Source: Gammaproteobacteria bacterium (GTDB lineage: Bacteria; Pseudomonadota; Gammaproteobacteria; GCA-001735895). Taken from it: a stretch of DNA of 64,000 nucleotides. The stretch lies in assembly GCA_018669845.1 (NCBI GenBank), contig JABHSO010000036.1:25562-89561 (forward strand), read 5' to 3'. Shown here in pieces: positions 56,808-64,000 of the stretch. The notes under the pieces were generated by a model. That model worked only from the letters and a program-made list of their open reading frames with translations, was not told the origin of the DNA and searched no databases. The stretch's first letter is position 1. Each line of letters starts with the position of its first letter. The position numbers and the translations under genes were made by a program.

Positions 56808-57373
56808 GATTTGTTCCAACAAATACGATGAAATAATTATCGAAAGTCACTCCAGTGAATTTTTTAACAACCCCAAATGTGTGGGCGAAACCTATAAAGA
56901 AACTCCGCATAAAAAGCAAATGTCATGGAAGAAAATATGTATCTACTCAGCGAGTTTTAAGATTAGATAGCTTTAAAGATTTTTTCACCACGAAGACACG
57001 AAGTACACGAAGGTACATCGTTATTTAGTAATAAGCTTTTTAAAAATTATGACAAAGACTGATTTATCCAATTACTTTTAGCATTATTTGCTTTTCTTCG
57101 TGAGCTTCGTGTCTTCGTGGTGAATATTTTTTTGACTTTTTTGAATACGCTGAGTAGCGAATCAGGAAAATATATGGTAACCCTGACTTTTGTAAATGCT
57201 TACATAGTCAAAAAAATAAACAGGTGTACTCGTTCATACTCAAAGTAAACTTGCCTCCCCACTCTAACTCTCACTTATGTAAATGATCTGTATAGAAGTA
57301 GGAAGTGCAAGTTATTATGGAGCTATCACCTGCCTTCAGTGCATCGACTGATTTACTCAGGTTCAATAATTTT
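56808..57373. other. Intergenic region, 566 bases, with repeat copy C
   Basis: The central part is taken up by the CACGAAG element (next entry). The flanks hold no reading frame with clear coding features and no tRNA. The right end lies between convergent genes and shows no strong terminator of its own. Confidence 0.5.
56931..57173 (+). mobile_element. MITE-like element (CACGAAG family, copy C)
   Basis: Left end GTATCTACTCAGCG (56939-56952); matching right end CGCTGAGTAG (57148-57157) is a perfect 10-base inverted match to CTACTCAGCG. The arms hold TTCACCACGAAGACACGAAG and, on the right, CTTCGTGTCTTCGTGGTGAA. Flanks carry GAAAATAT at 56931-56938 and 57166-57173, a probable 8-bp target duplication. 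The right end has a few extra bases before the duplication, so the boundary is less certain than in copy B. Confidence 0.65.
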
Positions 57374-57886
57374 CTATCTTCCCCCGGCGTTAAACGCATG
57401 TGGTTTATGACAGCTGTAACAGTTATCACCAGACTTTCTTCCGTTACCACTATGTTCGTCGTTGTGGCACATCTTGCAGCGGTCTGTGTCTACCCTGTAG
57501 CCAGTAGCCCCAATACCTGGGTAATACCCGGTGAGGTTGGGTTTTTCCAGTCCCACCGTATCAGCCGTATGGGTACCATGGCAGGCATTACACTTGACCA
57601 TGGTGTGGGTCATTTTTGACGCTGCATACTCATCAACCAGTTTATGATCTATTTCATGACAGCCACCGGTTAAACATGAGTAGCTGAATTCCACTGCAAA
57701 GCTGGTATCGAAGACCTGAGTGTCAGTTGAATCATCCCACTCAGGGCCATTGGAGGAACCATATTTATCACTTACCCGGTCTGTGGTACTACCATCATCA
57801 TCAGTGCCGCAGGACAGTAAAGAGCCCAGTGCCACAATAATCAGACTGATCTTAATAGATTTAATGGATTTGTTTAAGTATTTCAT
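57374..57886 (-). CDS. Lipidated tetraheme cytochrome c
   Basis: 170 residues. The lipoprotein signal ends in L-L-S-C (Cys 26). Four heme-binding sites follow: one C-x4-C-H (C-L-T-G-G-C-H) and three C-x2-C-H (C-N-A-C-H, C-K-M-C-H, C-Y-S-C-H). It should sit in a membrane of the periplasm and shuttle electrons. It is 15 bases downstream of the NapA-like gene in the same direction, so it is the obvious redox partner. It is not NapB (diheme) or NapC (tetraheme with a membrane helix). Confidence 0.85.
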   Translation of the reverse strand: MKYLNKSIKSIKISLIIVALGSLLSCGTDDDGSTTDRVSDKYGSSNGPEWDDSTDTQVFDTSFAVEFSYSCLTGGCHEIDHKLVDEYAASKMTHTMVKCNACHGTHTADTVGLEKPNLTGYYPGIGATGYRVDTDRCKMCHNDEHSGNGRKSGDNCYSCHKPHAFNAGGR

Positions 57887-57901
57887 ATTTATTCTCCTCC
57901 A

Positions 57902-60376
57902 TTAAGCTCTGGTCAGACTAACGGCACAGTGTTTATAAATAGGTTGCTTACAGTCCGGATCGACCCAGTTCATGGTGAGTCGATTGGTTGCTGTTAAACG
58001 ACCACCATTTTGTGCAACATCCTGTGGATCCAGATCAGCAAAATGCATGGGAACAAATACCTGTCCTCTTTGTACTGTTCCAACCACCAGCGCCTTGATC
58101 ACAATTTCACCTCGACGTGTGTTCAGACGTACCATATCTCCAGAGGTAACATTCAGAGAGGCTGCATCATCCGGATGCAGTTCCACATAATTTTTCGGCA
58201 CCATTTCATGTAGCTGTGGCACTCGTTTTGTTTTGGTTCGACTATGGAAGTGTTCAATTACACGCCCTGTAATCAGCCAGAATGGGTACTCACTATCCGG
58301 GATCTCGGGTGCTTCAAGGTAATCTTTGGCCCACAGGTATGCGCGGCTCTTATTGTCAGGATCAACCCACGCCTTATCCTGTGTACCTCCCTGAGTATCA
58401 GCCCAGTTAGTATTAAAACGACCATTGGTGTACATGCGCGTACCGCCATAAATGTTGTCTGGTGTCGAAGGCCACTGAATACCATTGTTAGCCTGAATAG
58501 CTTCATAGCTCATACCACTCATGTCGCAGATGGTGCCTTCAGTGCATGTTTTCCATTCTTCGAAGGCTTCTTCTGAGGTATTGAAACCGATCACCGAATT
58601 ACCATCTCTATCTGCAAAACGAGCATCCATGGAAGCAATTTTGTCAGCCACCATTTTGGTGATATCCAGATCAGAATAGGCACCGTAACCATCAGCACGT
58701 AAATCATGTCCTACAGGCAATACGGCCTGGCGACCCAGGTTAACTTTACGTTCAGAACAGGTATAAACACCTGATTTCTCTCCCCACATGGCGGCAGGAA
58801 GGAACATGTCAGCAAAGTGTGTGCATTCCATGGGCTGGTAAATATCCTGTACTACAATGTAGGGTCGTTTCGGATTATCGAAGTCCATATAGGAATACAG
58901 CTTGTTCAGATCTGGTAAGGTGACTGCAGGGTTGGTGCACTGAATCCAGAATAGACTCAGCTCACCATTACGCATCATTTCCACCTGACTGTTGATGTCC
59001 TGATAATCCCTGTTAGAAGTAATAACCGTTGGTTTGTGTGGTGGAATTTTCCCTTTGGGTATATTCCAGAAGTCTTCCAATTCTCCCACATGATCCGGGT
59101 TGTAATAGTTACGATATCCAGCCAATGCTGATGATGCACCGGCTTCACGATTACTCATGGCTGTGGCCTGACCTGTGATACTGAATGGTGAAGAACCCGG
59201 ACGACCAATCTTGCCCATGATGAGATGCATCGCGCAGATCATACGCACGGTATCGGTAGCACCCATTGATTGATATACGCCCTGTATAAAGAGGGACAGG
59301 GCTTCTGGTGATTCACCAATCCATTTAGCAGCCAGTTTTATGTCATCAGCCGGACAGCCTGTTATGTTTGAGACATATTCAGGTGTGTATTTGGCAACAA
59401 CATCTGCCATGGCATCGTAGTTACGAGTGTGGTTGTTGATGTAATTGCTATCAGTCCAGTTGTTGATAATAATTTGCTGAACGAGACCATTCATTAACGC
59501 AAGGTTAGTACCTGGCTTTAGAGCCAGGTGTAAATCGGCACTACGGGCAGTTTGTGTTCGGCGAGGATCGACTACAATCAGTTTTGGTGCCCTTACTGTT
59601 CTGCGAGCTTTGGCAATGCGGCGCCACAGTTGGGGGTGCATTTCTGCCGGATTCATGCCGATGACAAAAAAGCAGTCGGTATTTTCTATATCGTCATAAC
59701 AACCGGGAGGACCGTCTGATCCAAAAGTGGTCAGGTAACCCACCACGGCTGCGGCCATGCATAAACGTGTATTGGAATCCATTGTGCCCGTTCCAATGGC
59801 ACCTTTGCCCAGTTTGCCGAAGGCGTAATATTCTTCCAGTGTCCACTGTCCGGTATTGTAAGTTGCAATTGAGTCGGCACCTTTGTCATCGACGCCATCA
59901 ATTATTTTCTGACTGAGAATAGTGGTTGCTTCATCCCAGGTAATTTTTTTCCAGTCACCATTAACATCCCGGATCAATGGCCATTTTCCACGATCAGGAG
60001 CATCAAGAATTTTATGTTCATATAAACCCTTAACACAGACTCTACCATTATTGGTCGGATGATTTTCATTACCTCTAACCGCAACTGCTTCACCAGCGGC
60101 ATTAACACCAATGTTGAGCCCACAACCAAAAGAGCAATATCCACAGACTGAATAAACCCAGTCAGTTACGTTATCAAACGTATCATCGGCATTTACTTCT
60201 GAGCTGGCTAATAGATTGACTAAGCCGCCACCAATCACTGCCTGAGATGAGACGATCGCACTCCACTTTAAAAAGCTGCGTCGATTATGATTGGCAATAT
60301 TGGGATCTTTTTTCAGCTCCTCAATTTCATCTATTGTAAATACAGCAACGCTATCTTGTGTTTCATTTTCTGCCAT
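57902..60376 (-). CDS. NapA-like periplasmic molybdopterin oxidoreductase
   Basis: 824 residues, the NapA length. A Tat signal (N-R-R-S-F-L-K-W, Arg 32-33) is preceded by an unusually long 30-residue N-terminal extension. The [4Fe-4S] Cys are at 78, 81, 85 and 114 (C-G-Y-C-S-F-G-C, then R-V-C-V-K-G). The presumed Mo ligand is Cys 206 in T-R-L-C-M-A-A-A-V. G-C-Y-D-D-I-E, A-E-M-H-P and the C-terminal N-R-L-T-M-N-W-V-D-P match NapA closely. It probably reduces nitrate or a related oxyanion. No napB, napC or napD is adjacent; the lipidated tetraheme protein follows instead. Confidence 0.82.
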   Translation of the reverse strand: MAENETQDSVAVFTIDEIEELKKDPNIANHNRRSFLKWSAIVSSQAVIGGGLVNLLASSEVNADDTFDNVTDWVYSVCGYCSFGCGLNIGVNAAGEAVAVRGNENHPTNNGRVCVKGLYEHKILDAPDRGKWPLIRDVNGDWKKITWDEATTILSQKIIDGVDDKGADSIATYNTGQWTLEEYYAFGKLGKGAIGTGTMDSNTRLCMAAAVVGYLTTFGSDGPPGCYDDIENTDCFFVIGMNPAEMHPQLWRRIAKARRTVRAPKLIVVDPRRTQTARSADLHLALKPGTNLALMNGLVQQIIINNWTDSNYINNHTRNYDAMADVVAKYTPEYVSNITGCPADDIKLAAKWIGESPEALSLFIQGVYQSMGATDTVRMICAMHLIMGKIGRPGSSPFSITGQATAMSNREAGASSALAGYRNYYNPDHVGELEDFWNIPKGKIPPHKPTVITSNRDYQDINSQVEMMRNGELSLFWIQCTNPAVTLPDLNKLYSYMDFDNPKRPYIVVQDIYQPMECTHFADMFLPAAMWGEKSGVYTCSERKVNLGRQAVLPVGHDLRADGYGAYSDLDITKMVADKIASMDARFADRDGNSVIGFNTSEEAFEEWKTCTEGTICDMSGMSYEAIQANNGIQWPSTPDNIYGGTRMYTNGRFNTNWADTQGGTQDKAWVDPDNKSRAYLWAKDYLEAPEIPDSEYPFWLITGRVIEHFHSRTKTKRVPQLHEMVPKNYVELHPDDAASLNVTSGDMVRLNTRRGEIVIKALVVGTVQRGQVFVPMHFADLDPQDVAQNGGRLTATNRLTMNWVDPDCKQPIYKHCAVSLTRA

Positions 60377-60665
60377 AACATTCCACCATTTAATTTAAAA
60401 AAATAATGCACTGAAATTTTCAATATGATTCTTTCAATGTAAAAAAGCATATTCATGTATAGACCGATGAGTGGGCAATGAAAAATGTCACTAGATTAAA
60501 TAATCATAAATAAATGATAAAAAATCATTTTCTGGCTGTGAGAAATGACACGAAAATAATTTTAGTCTGGATGTTAACGAGCAGAAAAACGAAGGTTTTA
60601 GCTGATTAGTGTTAGTCATTTATTGGAGTATTTTACTGGATGGATAATCCTGCTACGAAAGGATA
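60377..60665. promoter_or_regulatory. Upstream region of the NapA-like operon with an inverted repeat
   Basis: The repeat AAATGAT-N5-ATCATTT (60512-60530) is a perfect 7-bp inverted repeat. It resembles a Crp/Fnr-type site but has a 5-base, not 4-base, centre and ATGAT instead of TTGAT arms. It lies 136 bases before the NapA-like start codon, so it could be the binding site of the adjacent FNR-like regulator. No clear promoter hexamers were picked. Confidence 0.4.
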
Positions 60666-61469
60666 TTAAATTTCGAGACTAATTTCTTCCAGAGCCGGTA
60701 AATCAAGAATTGAGAAACCTTGCGGGTTGATATTAATGTGACCGTCTGATTCCAGTTGTTTAATACTTCTAATCAGTGTTCTTTGGGTAACACCCAGCAT
60801 GTCGGCCAGTTCGACACGTGATAATAAATCTTCCAGGTGACAGTGCTTCAGGTATCGCTCCTGATGGGTGTCATTTAAATAAACAAGGTATGATGCGAGA
60901 CGTTGTAAAGCATTTTTTTGACCCAGATTTGCAATATGCCTTATATAGGAATTTAAGTCGCGAGACATGGCCTGCATCAGTGTGTCAGAGATTTCCTGAT
61001 AGTGCTCTATACTGTTTTTCAGGTCCGAACTTTTCAGATGACAGACAGTGACATCATTAAGAGCTTCTGCCGAGCTACCATGAGTTTGCATGTGTAAATC
61101 TTCACAGGCGATCAGATCTCCTGGAATTTGAACCAGTTTATGAATTTGTTGTTTACCATTGGGCAGGGATTTATAAACTTTAACTTCACCTGTTAGCAGA
61201 ATATACAGATGCGAGCTAATATCCCCCTCATTGTATAGAGCCTCTTTTTTATTAAACCGTTTCAGGCTTAGACTGAGTTGTAAATTTCGTTTGGCTTCAA
61301 TACTTAAACTGGAAAAATAATATGAAGTATCCATAATGCAGGAAAAACAGCGGATTCCTGCAGGCTTATTCAGACATGGACCTGCAATATTATTTTTTGG
61401 AATCTGATAGTTTAGTATTTGAACACTCATCTTACTATTTATAACGCTGGCGCATGAAAAAGGTTCCAT
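60666..61469 (-). CDS. FNR-like Crp-family transcription regulator
   Basis: 267 residues; an alternative ATG at 61430 would shorten it by 13. The N-terminus has Cys 32, 41 and 44 (C-x8-C-x2-C) and the sensor domain has Cys 143 (in D-V-T-V-C-H-L) at the place of FNR Cys 122, so an Fe-S cluster is likely, but with spacing unlike FNR (C-x2-C-x5-C). The cNMP-fold core (about 60-160) and a C-terminal winged helix follow. The recognition helix is T-Q-R-T-L-I-R-S-I, whereas FNR has E-T-I-S-R. The next gene downstream is the NapA-like operon, a probable target. Confidence 0.88.
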   Translation of the reverse strand: MEPFSCASVINSKMSVQILNYQIPKNNIAGPCLNKPAGIRCFSCIMDTSYYFSSLSIEAKRNLQLSLSLKRFNKKEALYNEGDISSHLYILLTGEVKVYKSLPNGKQQIHKLVQIPGDLIACEDLHMQTHGSSAEALNDVTVCHLKSSDLKNSIEHYQEISDTLMQAMSRDLNSYIRHIANLGQKNALQRLASYLVYLNDTHQERYLKHCHLEDLLSRVELADMLGVTQRTLIRSIKQLESDGHININPQGFSILDLPALEEISLEI

Positions 61470-61736
61470 TTATTCAATATATTTTGATATTACTGGCACT
61501 CCTTTTTTTATAAAAATAAGTGTTGCGTCGACTAGTTGAACTCACCGTTCATAAGGCTGTTCAACCATTTTCATTCTGATCAACATACTTCCAATAATAT
61601 TTTCATAATCCCAACCTTTTTATCAATTTTATCCTGGAGAGAATTTAGTTAAAAATAACTGGAACCTTTTTAATTCTATAGCGTGTATAAAATTAGAATT
61701 ATAGATTTTTAATGATTTGAATAAGAAGAGAGCATC

Positions 61737-62528
61737 ATGAAATATTTACAAAGGTTTAACAGATTATTACTCATTAGTTTTTTTACACTGCCTTTTTATT
61801 TAGCAGGCTGTAACTCTGAAGGTACCGATGAATTAAGCAGTTTTACAACCACTGATGTGGATGAAAAGTTATCGGTTAATGAAACTATTCTGGATAATGA
61901 AGTAAACAGCTTACCTAAGGGTAGTGCCAGTATTGAAATGGCAGGTGGTCTTGATGCCACAGAGATATCACATCTAACTTTTATGCGTGAAGAAGAAAAA
62001 TTAGCCCGAGATGTTTATTTAACTCTTGCTGATCTTTATCCTGATCAACGAGTGTTTAGTCGAATTGCAACACGCGCAGAGCAAACTCATACCGATACAA
62101 TGCGAGATAAACTGGATCAATTCAACTTGCCAGATCCAAACCCTGAAACAAATAACTTACCTTCCAGTCTGGGGGTATTTACTGGAAATGAATGGGGATG
62201 GTACTTCATAGAAAAATTTGCATTATTAACTTCAATGGGAGAAGTCAGCGAACTTGATGCCCTGTATGTAGGTGCATTTATTGAAGAGCTGGATATGCAC
62301 GATATTGCAATATGCCCACAGGTAATGATTGATCGTGGGTTCTCTTCTCCATGTGGACTGGCGTATACCGATGAAAAGGCACTACAAACAGCTTATAGCG
62401 CACTTATAAGTGGCTCAGAAAGTCATCTACGAACGTATGTTGGACAGATTGAAGCAGTTATTGGGGTTGGTAATTATGAGGCTCAATATTTAACGCAAGC
62501 CGAAGTAGATGCAATTCTAGGGCGTTAA
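61737..62528 (+). CDS. DUF2202 ferritin-like lipoprotein
   Basis: 263 residues with lipobox L-A-G-C (Cys 25). The DUF2202 domain (about 75-225) shows M-R-E-E-E-K-L-A-R-D-V-Y, E-Q-T-H-T-D-T-M and I-E-E-L-D-M-H-D-I, a ferritin-like four-helix pattern with Glu/His metal ligands. The role is unknown. It lies divergent from the FNR-like gene. Confidence 0.85.
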   Translation: MKYLQRFNRLLLISFFTLPFYLAGCNSEGTDELSSFTTTDVDEKLSVNETILDNEVNSLPKGSASIEMAGGLDATEISHLTFMREEEKLARDVYLTLADLYPDQRVFSRIATRAEQTHTDTMRDKLDQFNLPDPNPETNNLPSSLGVFTGNEWGWYFIEKFALLTSMGEVSELDALYVGAFIEELDMHDIAICPQVMIDRGFSSPCGLAYTDEKALQTAYSALISGSESHLRTYVGQIEAVIGVGNYEAQYLTQAEVDAILGR

Positions 62529-62614
62529 TACGTTTAACCAGGTATCGTAAAAAGTAACCTGTTGTTCCAAAGAGATGCTTTGTATTTGAGTTGTTGATTA
62601 TTGCGAGAACAGTT

Positions 62615-63058
62615 ATGAAGATAATAAAAATAACAACACTGCTATTTCTATCTATAATTTTTGCACCTGCTAACGTGATGGCGAATGACGCTGATGCTGA
62701 CGGTGTTGAAGATAAGCTGGATAAATGTCCCAATACTGCACAATTAAAAAAACTACCAGCTGACTTTATTTATGGCGTAGCTGTTGATCCTGAACGTTTG
62801 AAACCAGAGGCTAAAGCTTTTCCAGTAGATGAAAATGGTTGTGAATTTGATACAGACGGTGATGGTATTATCAATAGTAAGGATTATTGCCCTGAAGATA
62901 CCGTAGAAACATTAAGTAAAGGCACTGCTGAGAATGGATGCCCAAAACAAAGTGACGCAGATGGCACACCAGATTACAGGGATAACTGCCCTGATACACC
63001 TGCAGGTATTAAAGTAGATAACCTTGGTTGCCCGGTATCATCAAATCCACAACATTAA
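62615..63058 (+). CDS. Secreted thrombospondin type 3-like Ca-binding repeat protein
   Basis: 147 residues from the ATG at 62615 (a TTG eight codons upstream is less likely). A signal peptide (cleavage near V-M-A-N, about 23) is followed by Asp-rich repeats: D-A-D-A-D-G-V-E-D-K-L-D-K-C-P, D-T-D-G-D-G-I-I-N-S-K-D-Y-C-P and D-A-D-G-T-P-D-Y-R-D-N-C-P. These repeats bind calcium and often link an OmpA domain, which is absent here. It lies 86 bases after the DUF2202 gene. Confidence 0.82.
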   Translation: MKIIKITTLLFLSIIFAPANVMANDADADGVEDKLDKCPNTAQLKKLPADFIYGVAVDPERLKPEAKAFPVDENGCEFDTDGDGIINSKDYCPEDTVETLSKGTAENGCPKQSDADGTPDYRDNCPDTPAGIKVDNLGCPVSSNPQH

Positions 63059-63073
63059 GAGCTACAACCATAA

Positions 63074-63310
63074 CCGCGAGTCAATCTGACACGGTTCCAC
63101 GGTGTATTTGTCCCTAACAGTAAACACAGAGCTCTGGTCACACCCGCCCGGCACGGGAAAAGCCTGCAAGAAGAAAACAAAATGCCGGATGAAAAGCGCA
63201 GAGCCATGACCTGGACTCAACGGTTGAAAAAGGTGTTCAATATTGATATAGAAACTTGTGATCAGTGCGGTGGTTCCGTCAAGGTGATTGCCTGCATGAA
63301 CGTTGGATAA
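63074..63310 (+). pseudogene. IS91-family transposase remnant (C-terminal part)
   Basis: An open frame of 78 codons with no usable start reads T-R-F-H-G-V-F-V-P-N-S-K-H-R-A-L-V-T-P-A and then M-T-W-T-Q-R-L-K-K-V-F-N-I-D-I-E-T-C-D-Q-C-G-G-S-V-K-V-I-A-C. That is the C-terminal end of IS91-type Y2 transposases. It stops right after I-A-C, short of the usual tail, and the catalytic part is missing, so it is a dead relic. It marks the boundary to GC-rich DNA. Confidence 0.85.
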
Positions 63311-63414
63311 TTTTTTAGATATTACAGTAAATAACAGGGAAAAGGGCTCGTTCTGAATTTGATTTCGTGGATTGATATTGGTAGATAGGTCTTCTATACT
63401 TCTTATACTTTTTC

Positions 63415-63780
63415 AACAATCTGGGTACTGTGGCTTACCACCAGAGCGACTATAGACAGGCACTCGACTATTACCGGCAGAGCCTCACTATCGCCCACTC
63501 CACTCAGGCGCTAGCCCTTCTGCTGATATCACTACTTGGCTTTGCATGGCACTATCTGCAAGGGAATGAACCTACTCGTGCCGGTGAATTATGTGGATTG
63601 GCACAACATCATCCAGCCTTCAATAGCGATGTAGAGGAGCACACGGATGAAGTGCTGCCCCTGTTACAAGCTGCGCTGCCCCCAGCCGAATTGCTAGTGG
63701 CCCTGGAACGCGGCAAAATCCTCGACCTGGATACAGTGGTGACAGAATTGCTGGATGAATTCGGGGAGGACAACGCATGA
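63415..63780 (+). pseudogene. 5'-truncated TPR protein fragment
   Basis: The reading frame enters at N-N-L-G-T-V-A-Y-H-Q-S-D-Y-R-Q-A-L, the middle of a TPR, so the gene is cut at its 5' end near 63400; a GTG at 63430 could still start a shortened product of 116 residues. The rest has helical repeats and a Leu/Glu-rich tail. GC content is high (one sampled line is 60%), unlike the genes to the left. Its stop overlaps the next start (ATGA). It may be the tail of a kinase-ATPase-TPR giant like the gene after it. Confidence 0.65.
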
Positions 63781-64000
63781 CAAACACACCCGAAACCTTA
63801 CTTCCCACCCGCTATCGTCTGCAAGATAAATTGGGCGAAGGTGGGATGGGCGTCGTCTACCGCGCCACCGATCGCCTGACGGGCGAGACCATTGCTCTCA
63901 AGCAAGTCCAGGTCCCGGCTGAGTATTTGCAGTTTATGAGCAGCCCGCCGGAAACCGTGAGCCATAACCTGCAAGTATCTCTGGCGCGCGAATTTCAGAC
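63777..64000 (+). CDS. Ser/Thr protein kinase, N-terminal part (cut by window end)
   Basis: The first 74 residues are visible. The glycine loop is L-G-E-G-G-M-G-V-V-Y-R-A, followed by the ATP-binding Lys in I-A-L-K-Q-V. This is a Hanks-type (PknB-like) kinase. The gene overlaps the preceding frame by four bases (ATGA) and shares its high GC. Full length and extra domains lie beyond the window. Confidence 0.85.
   Translation, partial: MTNTPETLLPTRYRLQDKLGEGGMGVVYRATDRLTGETIALKQVQVPAEYLQFMSSPPETVSHNLQVSLAREFQ

Noticed and set aside
57305..57619. A 104-codon plus-strand open frame opposite the tetraheme cytochrome
   Set aside because: The minus strand has four heme motifs and a lipobox, so the plus-strand frame is a shadow.

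Overview
The window is a chromosomal segment of a Gammaproteobacterium of fairly low GC (sampled gene bodies are near 42%). The lineage call rests on surE-pcm-yqaA-nlpD-rpoS in that order, a complete cbb3 oxidase locus (ccoNOQP, ccoGH, ccoIS), tsaB/tsaE/truD/tadA, guaBA and type II gltA. The cell would be an aerobic to microaerobic respirer with many periplasmic redox proteins. Genus cannot be fixed from the sequence; a marine or sediment sulfur-oxidiser-like relative is possible but unproven.

Layout. 1-2531: end of a TPR protein, a secreted tol-pal-like repeat protein, tsaB and truD. 2554-12257: cbb3 cytochrome oxidase and its assembly factors; structural genes and ccoG/ccoH are leftward, ccoI/ccoS rightward. 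12460-17764: smr, then surE-pcm-yqaA-like-nlpD-rpoS and a formylglycine-generating-enzyme-like protein. 18086-29520: phoH-like, nnr-tsaE-amiC, a MoxR/DUF58/transglutaminase operon, a DUF2892 gene with an operator inside its promoter, a tandem Usp protein and gltA. 29681-37368: a secreted unknown, xseA, a PEP-CTERM protein, guaB-guaA-tadA and a secreted metallo-beta-lactamase-fold protein. 37673-45275: an eight-gene leftward operon pairing a TatT-type TRAP transporter with an opine-oxidase-like three-subunit dehydrogenase and an ornithine-cyclodeaminase-family enzyme. 45443-49745: a MacA/MacB-like exporter with two separate permeases.

From about 49.8 kb the window becomes accessory: a consensus FNR box, small unknown proteins, a candidate 85-nt small RNA with its own promoter and terminator, a Cys-rich lipoprotein, a large secreted propeller-like protein, a GC-richer PAS-kinase/NarL-type regulator pair, a NapA-like molybdoenzyme with a lipidated tetraheme cytochrome, an FNR-like regulator, a DUF2202 lipoprotein and a Ca-binding-repeat protein. 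The right edge has an IS91-family transposase remnant, then GC-rich DNA with a 5'-truncated TPR protein and the start of a Ser/Thr kinase.

A dispersed inverted-repeat element built of iterated CACGAAG units occurs three times (12267-12460, 17791-18021, about 56939-57165). The second copy has 14-bp terminal inverted repeats beginning GTAA and a perfect 8-bp direct repeat on each side, which makes it a strong candidate for a small non-autonomous mobile element. No rRNA, tRNA or CRISPR array was recognised.
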